Translations under genes and position numbers: made by a program
The notes under the pieces: model-generated
What the model was told of the DNA's origin: nothing
Databases searched by the model: none
The model's input: the letters and a program-made list of their open reading frames with translations, nothing else
Assembly: GCA_963281255.1 (NCBI GenBank)
Contig: OY725504.1
Coordinates: 3,534,001 to 3,598,000, forward strand
DNA: 64,000 nt
Source: Aphrocallistes beatrix
Taxonomy: Eukaryota; Porifera; Hexactinellida; Sceptrulophora; Aphrocallistidae
Direction of reading: 5' to 3'
Part shown: one piece after another, positions 1 to 10,894 of the stretch
Position numbering within the stretch: position 1 is the first letter of the stretch
Layout: each line of letters opens with the position of its first letter

Positions 1-31
1 TCATAAAGATAATTCTATAAATAGAACTTAC

Positions 32-698
32 AATCTACAAAGAGATCGAAATATATAGCGTCTCCAGAGTAATAATTGGTTCCGAAACAAGAGAGATGGT
101 GCAGCCCAGGAGGGAAGGATTTCAAGTCTATTACAGCAGTAGCTGAAGTGTTAAATTCCGCAGAAGTGTCGATACTGTCAGTGGGGATGCTAGTGAATGC
201 GGTGTCGTCTTCCCTCCACTCCAGTAGGGGGGTAGGGACCCCATATCCCAGACAGTAGAGGTAGGACGGAGTGGAGTTGGAGAGGAGAGTGGAGAGAGAG
301 ATGTTCGTATGCGTGGGAAATAACTCGAGTCGTGTAAGTACTGCCAATACAACAAATATAAATGCCTTACACTCACACAATTAAACATCGGACTTACTGT
401 ATATGTTAACGATGAGCTGCTTCGTCTCTTCAGCTCCTGAACCTGAAGCGAATTCACAAGATAACTCATGATGAACTGGAGACAGAGAGCTGAGATCTAG
501 CTGGTGTGTGGTGCTAACGTTATAGTTATTCTCTACCCAATTCACGCGGTCGTCAACAGCTCCAGCGTAGAGACAAGATACGATGTGTCCCGTGCCCTGT
601 TCTAGGTCGTAGAAGGTGTTCGGAGGTTGGAAAGAGAGCTGAGATCTTGTCAAGGCGAGATGGACACAAATAATTGAAACTACACAAAACCAGTCCAT
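32..698 (-). CDS. Secreted or membrane Ig-domain protein, 5' part (two exons, runs off left edge)
   Basis: Exon 1 (398-698) encodes a hydrophobic signal peptide (MDWFCVVSIICVHLALTRS) and one Ig-like domain with a Cys-Trp-Cys pattern (VSCLY, VNWVEN, ELSCEF). Exon 2 (32-340) encodes a second Ig-like domain (LYCLGY, LLEWRE, HHLSCFG) with several N-glycosylation sequons. The intron has GTAAGT at 397 and TTGGCAG ending at 341, and the phase is kept (A|TA). Exon 2 ends at a GTAAGT donor at 31, so the gene continues outside the window. The start codon at 698 follows TTTAG by one base. Such proteins act in adhesion or recognition at the cell surface; I do not recognise the specific family, and a transmembrane segment may lie beyond the edge. 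Confidence 0.7.
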
Positions 699-799
699 CC
701 TAAACTAAGCAGACTGAGTAGTTAAAGGAAGATTAAAACGCATTAATCATAAGCAAGGTACTATTTATAGAAAAATTAAATACGATGGATTGATCTGTT

Positions 800-2404
800 T
801 CACTCTGTCTTAAAACGAGGTAGAAATCTCGAGATCTGCTGGAGATACCAACGGTCTGTTGAGAGTACCAATGCGCCATTCGCGAGGAGACACACCCCTC
901 CTATCGCGACGTGTAACACCTGTGTGTAGAATTCCAACTCTGAGCAGTAGTAGTTGCTAACATTCGTTATAATAAAGGCGATTAAAAGCGCGATTAGGAC
1001 CAGAGGTGATGGGAACATTTCCCAAAGTATTGAATCGAACTTTTCAAAGTATTGCTCAATATAAACGAAACTATGGATGATCCGGATGGACAAGTTCACA
1101 CTATTAGACAGGATGAGACCGACAGCTCCCAGCTGGTTGGTGAAGAAAACCGCGAGTACAAGATATACCACGCTATACCCCACCATGAACCAGTTGTACC
1201 TCTGTATCTGCTGCTGCCCCATTACCGAGAAACAGAAGCACTCCGAGATGCCATTAACCGCGAGGAGCAGCACGTAGAGGCTGAAGCACTTAAGGAGGAA
1301 GGGAGCGTCGCTCTCACTGAGCATCCTTCCTCCGTACAGGTGCAGCAGCAGCTGGGAGTAGCCCGGACTGAAGGCGGCGAAGACGAAGCCGATCAGAAGC
1401 ACGACTCGGAACAGTCTGACCAAAATCCCGCGAGACGAGTGCAGCACCTCCTCCGGAAGTGAGGATGGGAGTGAGCCGCGGGGTAAAGATTTGGTGAAAT
1501 AAACCGCAAAACTCTCCTCTAAAGGCTTGAAGATGAATCTCGCGGCCATTGAGCCTAAGTTATGCACGACTGAGTAGATTCCTTGCTGCGAGAAGCTGAG
1601 CGCGGTGAATATTGTCATGACGTACTGCTCCCCGTTGGTGAGGAGCTGCTTGAGGAGAGTGTAGGTGATGAAGCTCCAGACCCCGCGCAGAATGGAGGGG
1701 GTGAATGAGGGGGGGAGAGGGGGGAAGCAGGCGCGGAATGTGGAGATTGGGAGGGAGGAGGAATCGCGCGTTGTTGCAAAGCTGTATGAGAAGTAGGAAA
1801 TGAAGATCGAGACTCTGATCACAGAGAAGGAGAGTTGTGGGACAGCGAATGAAAAGAGTCCCCATTCTGGGTACAACAGCACGAGAACTAGAGTGAGAGT
1901 TCCCTGGAATAGAAACGCGACTGATTCAGACACGACCTCCAGCTTCGTGAAGCCCCCGTACCGAGCGAGGATCACGAACGGCTCTCCCAATATGATCACG
2001 AGCCCGGCTGCCCCGTACACACAGACACTGACAGAGTAGTCGGCTCTGTCTGGGATCTCCATGATGGCGGGAGATATCCAGATGAGGGAGAGGGTCAGAG
2101 AGAAGAAAATAGCGACGAGGAGTATGCTCCAAAGAGAGCTGATGACTCGAGAGCGGTGGTGTTGATTCCATACAGCTTTGTCCAGGAAGACCTTATGGTA
2201 GGGATCTTTAACGATCGTGTGAATAGTGTAGAAGAGTAATAGCAGCCTGACTTGAACAATTCCCAGCAGCTCAGGTGTTACAAAGCGCAGGAGAACGGCG
2301 TTTATCAGGAATGTACCACCTCTCAGCAGGATGGAGAGTGACATCATAGCAGTCGCGAGACGAGTGGCAGACTCGAGATCCTTCGAACTAGCTCCATCTG
2401 ACAT
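800..2404 (-). CDS. RFT1: RFT1, ER glycolipid scramblase-type protein
   Basis: Single-exon, 534 residues; human RFT1 is 541. The N-terminus (LRGGTFLINAVLLRFVTPELLGIVQVRLLLLFYT, split here as LRGGTFLINAVLLRF then VTPELLGIVQVRLLLL) matches the RFT1 family start, and about a dozen hydrophobic segments follow. RFT1 is an ER membrane protein of N-glycosylation; it was proposed to flip Man5GlcNAc2-PP-dolichol, though the direct flippase role is disputed. Its start lies 190 bp after the stop of the upstream BRI3BP-like gene on the same strand. TTCTAG ends four bases before the ATG, resembling a splice acceptor. No internal introns are needed. Confidence 0.93.
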   Translation of the reverse strand: MSDGASSKDLESATRLATAMMSLSILLRGGTFLINAVLLRFVTPELLGIVQVRLLLLFYTIHTIVKDPYHKVFLDKAVWNQHHRSRVISSLWSILLVAIFFSLTLSLIWISPAIMEIPDRADYSVSVCVYGAAGLVIILGEPFVILARYGGFTKLEVVSESVAFLFQGTLTLVLVLLYPEWGLFSFAVPQLSFSVIRVSIFISYFSYSFATTRDSSSLPISTFRACFPPLPPSFTPSILRGVWSFITYTLLKQLLTNGEQYVMTIFTALSFSQQGIYSVVHNLGSMAARFIFKPLEESFAVYFTKSLPRGSLPSSLPEEVLHSSRGILVRLFRVVLLIGFVFAAFSPGYSQLLLHLYGGRMLSESDAPFLLKCFSLYVLLLAVNGISECFCFSVMGQQQIQRYNWFMVGYSVVYLVLAVFFTNQLGAVGLILSNSVNLSIRIIHSFVYIEQYFEKFDSILWEMFPSPLVLIALLIAFIITNVSNYYCSELEFYTQVLHVAIGGVCLLANGALVLSTDRWYLQQISRFLPRFKTE

Positions 2405-2594
2405 TTAGCTAGAATCAAGAAGAGATTATTATAGGTTAAACGCATATGTTTAGAACTCTTAAGGATGGAAGAAATGCCCGGATTTAGTATAGAATCATAC
2501 AATTATAGGATACAACATATCTAAAGCAAGGATTGAAAGGTACATTAATGATCTCCGTGTAGCATAACTGAGCCTAGCCATCAGTCTTCCAGAC

Positions 2595-3214
2595 TCAATC
2601 GGCAGGTTTGTCTTGTAGGAGATTTAAAACTTGGTTCAGTTTTTCTTCTATTCGCTTTATTCTCTCTTCCTCGTTTTGTTTATCTGCCTCTTCGCGTTTT
2701 TCTTTCTGCTTCCTCTGCCAGTAACTTCGAAGACTGAGCCAAATACTCAACACAATCAATCCTACACAAAAATAAAAAAAGATTTGATGGATAGAAGAGT
2801 AATTGCATAGAATTCATTCACATTACCAAGCACAGCGATAGCTGAGACTTTCGGGTACTGAGCAGACGTGATCAGGAATGTGTAGAGGTTAGAAAACAGA
2901 GCCAATATCGCGTCGAGACACCACTTCGATCCGAACCAGTAGTGGAGTAACGTGACGACAGACAAGAATCCGAGGGTGATGTAGTAGGTCGTGAGCTTGA
3001 GCAGGAGGTAGGATAGGACGAGAGACAGGATGACGAGAATCGCAGAGAGGACGTTGGCATTCACAGAATCCGAATCCTCAGGAGTAAATGCGCTCGCGAA
3101 TTGACGCACGAAAGTCTCTCCAGCGGCGTTGAAACTGCTCGCAAGCACATCCGGCGTCTGAACTTCCGGACAACCGGGCTCTCCTCTCACACAGTAACCA
3201 GCTGGTGAAGCCAT
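2595..3214 (-). CDS. BRI3BP: BRI3BP/TMEM109-like ER or mitochondrial membrane protein (two exons)
   Basis: Exon 1 is 2827-3214 and exon 2 is 2595-2761, joined across a 65-nt intron (GTAATG...TTGTGTAG). The product is about 184 residues. An N-terminal segment with a FVRQFASAF motif is followed by several hydrophobic helices (residues about 50-135) and a charged C-terminal coiled coil (EERIKRIEEKLNQVLNLLQ). This layout matches the BRI3BP/TMEM109 family, which ends in a similar EEKLEHLEKQ-type helix. Family members are ER or mitochondrial membrane proteins linked to apoptosis, with TMEM109 reported as a cation channel. CCTAG precedes the ATG by four bases. The family call is by eye. Confidence 0.7.
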
Positions 3215-3381
3215 TGCTCTAGGCGATAGGAATGTTCGTAATTTTGAAGGAAATACAAGTTACGGAAAGGTTAATTTACTCAACAAAATATTAATGATAA
3301 ATAAAGTCGAGAGAGAGAGAGACGAGAGGGAAAAGATTATCAAATTTACAACTGCGTTAAAATGAAAATAAAATATTTAAA

Positions 3382-4425
3382 CTATTTTCTCCTCTGTACC
3401 TTCGCATACTGCAGCAAGACGCTGTCGGAGATGTCCGAGGAGTCAATGCACGAGTATTCTGACTCGACCGGGTTAGCAGCAATGGTGTGAAGGCCTGGCG
3501 TACTGTTGGACTGTGGGAACTTCTTGTAGGGGGCGGGCACCATTGGCGATGGGTGTGAGGGAGACGAGTCTGCTGAGAAGCAGGGGGGCGGACCTGCCGA
3601 TTGTTGCATTGATGACCCGACATTCATGTATGTGGATTCGTTCGTGACGGGCAGTGAGCTGCTGGGGTCGTACAAACCGAAGGCCTGGGACTGGGGGACG
3701 GCGGTGAAGCCAGGCGCAGAGATGATCTCGTGCTCCTGGATGCTCGGCCTGGGACTGGCGTCCCGGGACATAACTTTAGGGTCAGAACTTGTCGGCGATT
3801 GGGGTAGCATCTTGAGATTGCTCGAGTACGAGTTGGGATTGTCTGTGTTGGGGAAGAGAGGAAAGAACATGTCAGGCATTGGCTGTGGAGAAGTAGTTTC
3901 GAGTGTATTCTTTAGTCTAAGACTCTGGCTTCTACTCGTACTTTTCGAATCATCCCGAACTCTCGTATAATCTAAGTCTGGTTGGAACCCTGAGGATCTC
4001 TTGCCCTGTTTCATGCTCGCGTCAGATAAGAGGCTCGACTGATTCATAGGATTTATGTTGTTGTAAGCGAAAATATTTGTGTTGAGCAAGTCGACCCAGT
4101 CCTCTCTCTCTTCTTTCGTGTCTGCGCTCAAGTGGAAGACACGGGTCGGCGTGACAATGTCGAATACGTGTTTGTGTCCTTTCAAAGGCTCTCGCTTCAA
4201 AACGCCACTGCAATCATTCAAGTTGATCGAATTGAGAGGATTGCCGGACTTGCTCTCTTCCAGATTTGCATAGTACTCTATGCGGATGTGTCTCGGGGCG
4301 AAGGGGTACACTCGACTCGAATCAATGAACATAAAGAACCGACGTTTCCATCCATAAAAAGGGCCCTTATTTTCCGGCGGAGACTTCGTAAGGAACCCAG
4401 TTTTAATTGTATCTTTTGCTGACAT
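3382..4425 (-). CDS. GAB/DOS-like PH-domain docking adaptor
   Basis: Start chosen at MSAKDTIKTG, because the GAB-type PH domain begins here; the frame stays open upstream to 4596, but that stretch looks like untranslated sequence. The product is 347 residues. A PH domain fills about residues 6-125 (GFLTKSPPENK, WKRRFFMF, VFDIVTPTRVFHLSADTKEEREDWV) and closely follows the GAB1/2 pattern. The rest is low-complexity and Pro/Ser-rich with tyrosine motifs: STYMNV (YxN, a GRB2 SH2 type), DYTRV, EYSCID and LLQYAKV. GAB proteins dock GRB2, SHP2 and PI3K below receptor kinases at the plasma membrane. It is short for a GAB (human GAB1 is about 700). Confidence 0.75.
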   Translation of the reverse strand: MSAKDTIKTGFLTKSPPENKGPFYGWKRRFFMFIDSSRVYPFAPRHIRIEYYANLEESKSGNPLNSINLNDCSGVLKREPLKGHKHVFDIVTPTRVFHLSADTKEEREDWVDLLNTNIFAYNNINPMNQSSLLSDASMKQGKRSSGFQPDLDYTRVRDDSKSTSRSQSLRLKNTLETTSPQPMPDMFFPLFPNTDNPNSYSSNLKMLPQSPTSSDPKVMSRDASPRPSIQEHEIISAPGFTAVPQSQAFGLYDPSSSLPVTNESTYMNVGSSMQQSAGPPPCFSADSSPSHPSPMVPAPYKKFPQSNSTPGLHTIAANPVESEYSCIDSSDISDSVLLQYAKVQRRK

Positions 4426-4715
4426 TTGAGTATAATTAATTCCTAAACTAAAACTTACTGCAAACTGATATATAATACGTGACAAGGCAAATGCATACTG
4501 CACAAAGGAAGCGGCGTGGCGAGCAGATAAATTTCCTCTCTCCGTCTGGAGAAGTAGCGGGGGCAGCCATGTGACAGCTTTTAATATGCTGAGCATAATA
4601 GGGACTGGTTATAAAAGGTTTTGTATTACAGGTATCTCAGAACACGCATATACAAACAAAATTAAGTTAAGTATGCATGACTACGTAGATCATATATAGG
4701 CATCATATAGTACAT

Positions 4716-7700
4716 CTATGGACTCGGCTTGGGGTTGAAACGGGCGAGTTCGATCTCGTCATTATTCAGGGCGGGAGAGAGATCGTAGGTTTTAGCTGGG
4801 TAGGAGGAAGAAGCGAATATCTGACTCGGTTGGATTAAAGCAGTGGAAGAGTTGGAAGTGACGAAATGATCATGGCCCACGTGCACGAAACCTTCATCTG
4901 TCTGCTCAGCGGGGGATGGGACAGGCCTGGTCACCTGGTAGACCGAGGGGTGGATTGAGAGAGGCTGAGCTGAGATATTCCGCATGACAGAGCGAGTGAC
5001 TGAGAGCGACGCCGTATCCGGTGTTGGAGGCTGTGGCAAGCTGAGAAGATTCGAGATGGCGACTGCATTCTTGTACTTGACCTGCTGGGTAGCTCTGTGC
5101 AAAGCTTGCACCGCTGCCATGCACCTAATGCTGTCCTGGAATACGAGAGAGGTGGACAGGTACGACGTGGCCCGACCTGGCTTATGCATTCGGAGATGCA
5201 GTCTCAGTTTGTCCTCAGTGTCCTCCGTCAGACTAACGTGCTTCACGAACGCGATGTAGTGCACCACTCCCTTACACGTCTGCTCCTGCTTGGCCTCCAC
5301 CAGCACGAACTCGTCGCTCCGGATTCCGATGAACCGCTTCAGCATCTGGCCCGAGCTGGTGGGCAGCAGGCAGTAGACCAGCTCGCTGTTGGACAGATTG
5401 ATCGTCTCCTTTTCTGTCACGGAAGTCTGAGTTGGCACCAGTGGGAGCATGCTCTCTTCCACTTCGAGAGAGGAGTTGTAGAGGTTCCTGATGAGACAGA
5501 AAGTCCGAATCTTGCTGCGACACAGCTCGTTCTCTCCACAGGGCAGCCGCTTACTGAGCTCGACCCCGGAGAGGGGGGTGGGGCAGGGGGGCAATAGGAT
5601 GCTAGGGTTGTTTAGGAGCCGCTTGAGGTTGATCTTGTTCGTCTGCACGTCCTTGTACTCAAGGTCTAGCGTGTCTGCGAACATGGTATCCTGAGGCCCG
5701 GTGTAGCAGAGTCTGAGTTGTGAGATGCTCCCCTCCTTGATGGACTCCAGCGTGGCGATCTGATGGTCCGTCAGCTGGGACGGCTGCTTCGCACGCACCT
5801 GAGAGTACAGGTGTATCAGCAGCTCCAGTGTGGTCAGTCTGCTGCAGTTATCGCGATGGAACACGTTGTCTATAGCGCGCAGGATTATGTCAATGAGCGC
5901 ATGAGAGGATTCCTGCTCCTGTTCCGATGGGAGTAAGGGGGCTATGGTGGAGGGGAGGATGTTCTCGTTGTACAAGAGTGCAGAGAGGAGGCCGCAGGAC
6001 AAGATCACGTTCCTGTCGTCGGGCACGGAGGAGAGGAGGTGGAGGAAGTGCGAGATGAATGGCTTGTCAGGGTCTGCTGTCTGAACCTGGAAGGCGGTGT
6101 CAGTATCTGAAGGAGGGAAGATGGAATCCGCGGGAGGGAGGGAGAGAGGCTGCAGTTCCCCGGTAGCAGGGTGCAGCTGTCCGGTAGCGGGGGCCTGAGC
6201 AGGGCGGAGGTCTTCTAGTTCGTATACTATCCGGGGAGGAGAGGTTATGGGAGATTGAAACTCGTCAGATGGAGAGCCGAGCAGAAAGATACCCTCCGAA
6301 TCCATTTCCGCAGGCTGAAGGGGCTCAGGGCTGTCCAGCGCTGGGTACTGGGGGATGTGGGATAGAGTAGGGTCTGGGTCACTCACGTCAGTGCTCCCCT
6401 CTTGTGAGAGTGGATGTATCCGCTCCCCTGTCGTCTCCACTGTCTCTGCTACCACTCGCGTGGGGTCGTCATTCCCCTGATGGTTAACAGGGTCTATTAG
6501 GGGGAGCTGTTCAAACGGGGGTATTTTATCCAGAGAATATTCTTTATTCTGAAACATAGGCATGGTATCATTAGCGGTTTTAGAGGAGTGAATTCTCCTG
6601 AAGGCGTAATCAGGAGTTGAATCATCTCGGGAAGATTGAGTCGAGAAGTATATCGTTCTCTGTGGATACGCTCCAGACTCTTCTCTTGGAAACTGGTCAT
6701 CGTACATGGTCTTCCTTTGCATAGGAGAGGTGCCTGTGTGTCTCTCTATGGAAGGAACGTATGACTGGTATTTAGCCTGCAGCGAGAGAGACGAGAGAGT
6801 CTGTGAGACAGAGAGATTGGGCTTTACAAACTGAGCTTGCGACTGTATAGGGGAAGATTGCCGTTGGGGCGATTCTGGTTCTTGAGGTGGACAGTAGTAG
6901 AAGTTATCTAGGGAGTTGGCGTTCTCAGAAACGAGACAGCTGGCTATAGTGTTCAGCATAGGCGGATCTTCCATGTTGAGAATGATCTGGATGAGCAGGA
7001 AGAGGGCTGTGTGGACTGAGAGGAGGTCAGAAGGGCTAGTAACTTGAGAGGTGATGGCAGGACATAGAGACCGGATGTAGAGGGGAATGGTGAGGTTGTT
7101 GAGGAGAAATGCCCTCAGCATTTGACCGAGGCGCGGGATGCAGAGGGAGAGGATATCTTGCACGTAGAGTATCTCATCGAGGTGTCCTTCTGTGAGGGAA
7201 TGCAGCTTGGAGAGTGTCAGGTGGCTAGCGTCCTTCTTTAGGAACCGGTCGAACTGAAGGGCGTGGTCCCCTATGAAGTAGACCAGGTTAGAGAAATAGC
7301 AAGTGGCGGTCTTCTTACAGATGAACGCCAGCATCTCCTTGTTGTCTACTCGGAATACGTTGAGCGTGAGTGTGCGTACGGCGATACGGACCATGGATTC
7401 AGGGTTATCAAAGAATTTAATCGCTTCTGTGTACAATGGGAAGTTCATGAGGTGCTTCACGTCGTTAAAAAATAAATAAATAGTGTGTTTATTCAGTTTC
7501 ATGCTGAGGGTTTTGAGAAAGGAAATGTAGTAGGCTAGGATCTCTTCGTTGTGAAAGTTGAAGGGGTAGGATATGATGGATGTGACGTGGTCGTTTGACA
7601 TGAGGTAGTAGATGGAGGTCTCATTGTGTGTATTCTCAAATAGGATGTTGAGTGTTTGCAGAATCTGCACTGAAAGAACAGTTCCTTCTCTTTGGTCGAG

Positions 7701-7943
7701 GATGTCTAGGAAGAAAGATTGCATGTTCTTTTCAAGAAAATAGTCGAACACACTCGAATCATTCTGATCGCCCCAAATTAGGTTCTCTGCCATGGATCGT
7801 AGCGCCTCCACTAGCATCCCCTTGTTGTTTTCTGTCACTATTTTATTCTTTAGCAGAGTTTGGTATGTGTGTTTGAGGTTGTCAAGACCGAGGTTTCTCC
7901 TAGATCTCCAAATTAGGTCTGTCAGTCTCTGTCTGAGACTCAT
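4716..7943 (-). CDS. CLEC16A: CLEC16A (Ema/GOP-1) endosomal and autophagy regulator
   Basis: Single exon, 1075 residues; human CLEC16A is 1053. The N-terminus (SLRQRLTDLIWRSRR) and the FPL domain at about residues 50-200 (VFDYFLEKNM, LVEALRSMAENLIWGD, EEILAYYISFLKTLSMKLN) match the family closely. A divergent Ser/Pro-rich insertion (about 345-600) separates this from a conserved second half. CLEC16A is an endolysosomal protein that works with the E3 ligase NRDP1/RNF41 in mitophagy, and with RAB GTPases in endosome maturation. CTAG lies two bases before the ATG. It is the first gene of a minus-strand array and faces the KLF gene across a 2.9-kb divergent interval. Confidence 0.95.
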   Translation of the reverse strand: MSLRQRLTDLIWRSRRNLGLDNLKHTYQTLLKNKIVTENNKGMLVEALRSMAENLIWGDQNDSSVFDYFLEKNMQSFFLDILDQREGTVLSVQILQTLNILFENTHNETSIYYLMSNDHVTSIISYPFNFHNEEILAYYISFLKTLSMKLNKHTIYLFFNDVKHLMNFPLYTEAIKFFDNPESMVRIAVRTLTLNVFRVDNKEMLAFICKKTATCYFSNLVYFIGDHALQFDRFLKKDASHLTLSKLHSLTEGHLDEILYVQDILSLCIPRLGQMLRAFLLNNLTIPLYIRSLCPAITSQVTSPSDLLSVHTALFLLIQIILNMEDPPMLNTIASCLVSENANSLDNFYYCPPQEPESPQRQSSPIQSQAQFVKPNLSVSQTLSSLSLQAKYQSYVPSIERHTGTSPMQRKTMYDDQFPREESGAYPQRTIYFSTQSSRDDSTPDYAFRRIHSSKTANDTMPMFQNKEYSLDKIPPFEQLPLIDPVNHQGNDDPTRVVAETVETTGERIHPLSQEGSTDVSDPDPTLSHIPQYPALDSPEPLQPAEMDSEGIFLLGSPSDEFQSPITSPPRIVYELEDLRPAQAPATGQLHPATGELQPLSLPPADSIFPPSDTDTAFQVQTADPDKPFISHFLHLLSSVPDDRNVILSCGLLSALLYNENILPSTIAPLLPSEQEQESSHALIDIILRAIDNVFHRDNCSRLTTLELLIHLYSQVRAKQPSQLTDHQIATLESIKEGSISQLRLCYTGPQDTMFADTLDLEYKDVQTNKINLKRLLNNPSILLPPCPTPLSGVELSKRLPCGENELCRSKIRTFCLIRNLYNSSLEVEESMLPLVPTQTSVTEKETINLSNSELVYCLLPTSSGQMLKRFIGIRSDEFVLVEAKQEQTCKGVVHYIAFVKHVSLTEDTEDKLRLHLRMHKPGRATSYLSTSLVFQDSIRCMAAVQALHRATQQVKYKNAVAISNLLSLPQPPTPDTASLSVTRSVMRNISAQPLSIHPSVYQVTRPVPSPAEQTDEGFVHVGHDHFVTSNSSTALIQPSQIFASSSYPAKTYDLSPALNNDEIELARFNPKPSP

Positions 7944-10894
7944 TACTAGATATCAGGAGAATCGTAGCAGTACTAATTTATTTGAATAATTAGAAAATAG
8001 AGGTCGGTATTATTAAAAAGTCACTTTCAGTGGTGAGCAGACTTATTGATGCAAAACTCGTGTGTGAATGAATTTTATGGTCAAAATAGTCAAGGGAAAT
8101 TTATGAATAGTTTAAAGGACATTGCACTGATAGACGAATCGAGATAAAATGCCAGCATTGCCAGGAAATATTATTATATGGTTTTAGTGTAAAGTTCGCA
8201 ATCTTGAATTATTTATTGGAAGATTTATCTGGTAAACCTCAAACAACCGAAATTAAAGGTACAAATCAAAAGGAGATCGCTTATTGAGTCAATTCTGGAA
8301 TTTATTCCCACTGCCAAGAGCCAAAGTGTAATAATTGCAAATAATTCGATGAGTCATACTCTTAAATTGTTGAGACAAATCAGGTATGATGTTGAGCGAT
8401 TAGCTGACCGATATTTGAATATTTAAACTGTTATATAATTGCGTAAGTTTAATCAGCTGATAGTTTAATATGTATAAGTTTTGTGGAATTTGGGCGTTTG
8501 CAAAATACCACAGAGCAAATAACTGCTTGGCAATCAGTTGGTAGCGATCATGTGGCTGGCTGTGCATATAATGATATTTGAGAATGGAATGCAACCTGTG
8601 TTTTAATGAGTTCAAGGAGCGGAGCTGATTTCGTCTGACAGCTCATTAACAGATCAACTAGCCACAGATAAACTAATGGTGGAACAGATATGTTCATAAT
8701 TGTACCTAAATGCGAAAGGAGCGTCAACAACTCAGAATTGACTTGTTCAGTGGTTAAAGCAATTGTAACTACCTATGTTTGGCAGAGCTTGTTGTGCATA
8801 CAGTAAGTTATAGGTCAATATTTTGATTCCATGTCTAGCCTGTTCACTATCTCGCGGTACTGTTAACCAAGGGTCATTAAGACATATCACTACTGGGCAG
8901 TGTAAACTAGACTAAAATTGGGAAATGACTTGTCGAAAACCACATCGAAAACTATTTACAAAACACAAGTTAATAATCAAAATACCAACCCAGCTGATTA
9001 AAATGAATTGAATGTTGTAGATAATGCAATAGTAGTAGATGTAAATAGAATTATAAACCACGACATTGCCAACAAGGCTACAAAGAGGTTGAATTTTCAC
9101 CTGACAACAAACAATGTGATTGAACTTTTGAATTAATTGTTAAAATCGAATGACTGGCTCCTGAAATTAACAACTGATTAAATGTTAGACCGCAATGCTG
9201 CTCTAATATAACATTTAATTACAGATTAGTTTAATAAATCATATTTGCGGAGAATTGCGAGTGCAAGAATGCTTGGTCGTCATTCGGAAGTTTGTGACTA
9301 GAATTGAATGAATAGAATTGAGGTTTAATATAAGGCAGTATAGCAGTTTGTGCATCCTATGCGAAACAGCTGATTCAATTACAAATCTAAGCATTTCGCA
9401 GGAAGAATGAGATGATTGCGGTGAAACAATTAGGGATTGAGGATCAAGGTGGGTGTCTAACCTGATATTTCAAATTAATAATTAAACTATTCGGCATACC
9501 GACGCCTTAATAAGCTTAGCGCATGAACAAAACCAGGTGAAAATTTGAATATTTATGACAGAATCATCCGACATACTTTTTGCCTTCATCAGTATAAAGT
9601 TTCTTGCTGAGATCAACCAAAAATGCATAAGTAATGCTATACAAGAATTAAATCACTTCATTTATTAATATTTAGATAAAGAGGTTAATGTCAAAAGAAG
9701 TAGCTGCAATATGGATGGGATTTTTTGTATAATTGAATGGAGTTTACAGACAAAAGAAGTCTCGAGGGAATAATTGACATGTCAGATACAAGTGGAATTT
9801 ATCCGAATTGCTTATTTTCTAAAATAATGTACAATCAAGAATTTACAGAAACTCATTCGCAATCATGTCGAACATTGTAATGATAATTTCCAGCTGAAAG
9901 TGGTCAAGGCGCAATGGAATATTTCGTTGCAGATAATTTGGTAATCGAGCTGGGATCCATTGTCCCCTGCAAAGTCCCAATTATTTTAAAAGTGTTAGAC
10001 TAACGTAGATATATATCTTCATAAATTAAACCATCCGTATTCGATCATATCTGTGCAAAGCAAATCTCCAGAGGTTAGACAGACGAGGGAGTAATTTTAA
10101 ATTAGATAAATAGGTCAATTTACATTCAAGATTTAGTAATCATAAATGGGGTTTATCTTGCAATAATATTTCAGCTGATCAAATATCTTGAGCGAATAAT
10201 AATTGAATAAATTAATATGTAATGAAGGTCTATTTGACCCTTTTGATATATTCAGCGAATTTTTGAAAGTTGTGGCTATATGAGAAACCGTATGGTAATT
10301 TCCCGACTATAGTATGTTGAAATAATATCTTACAAAAGTGAATTATATAATTATGGGAATAAGTATGAGGTATATATTTAACAAGAATCTTCCACTCAAA
10401 AAATAAACACCACCAACATTTTCGACGTCATTGCTAACTATGTGGACTTAAGGAATCCAGAATAAGCCCTACAAACAATTGAATGCAAAGCCTATTTCAG
10501 TGGAATGAGGACAGAATACTGCAAGCACGTAGCAGTAGTGAACGTATAATAGAACAAAATTGTGGCATACAATACTACAGCAGAAATTGGGAAACCAGGA
10601 CTGATCAGTAAATTGCTGCACATATAAATATGGCTTTGCATTGAGAATAACCCAACCCCAGAACTATTTAATAGACTCAAACACGCCTTTTGCAATTGGA
10701 ATTCTTACTCTCAACACGAATTCAGAAGACTCAGATCAATAGTGCAAAGTGAGGTTAATAAGTCAATAAGAATAGGCTACAGCATAAATATAGGAGTTTC
10801 ACTACAGATATAAAAGCTAACAGAACCGAGCTAGCGTACTACTAAACAAAATATTGAAGTCGAGATTGGACATCAGGAAAGCGAATACTTCAAA
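7944..10894. other. Divergent intergenic region between CLEC16A and the KLF gene
   Basis: About 2.95 kb of AT-rich sequence with only short, non-conserved open frames on either strand. I see no RNA gene or transposon. It holds the upstream region of CLEC16A at one end and of the KLF gene at the other. Its length contrasts with the tens to hundreds of bases between most other genes here, so it probably holds cis-regulatory elements for the KLF gene. Confidence 0.5.
10809..10816 (+). promoter_or_regulatory. TATA box of the KLF gene
   Basis: TATAAAAG lies 79 bases before the KLF start codon. A start of transcription about 30 bases downstream would leave a 5' leader of about 50 bases. Confidence 0.55.

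Noticed and set aside
4426..4596. N-terminal extension of the GAB-like protein
   Set aside because: GAB proteins begin right before the PH domain; the extension reads as untranslated sequence.
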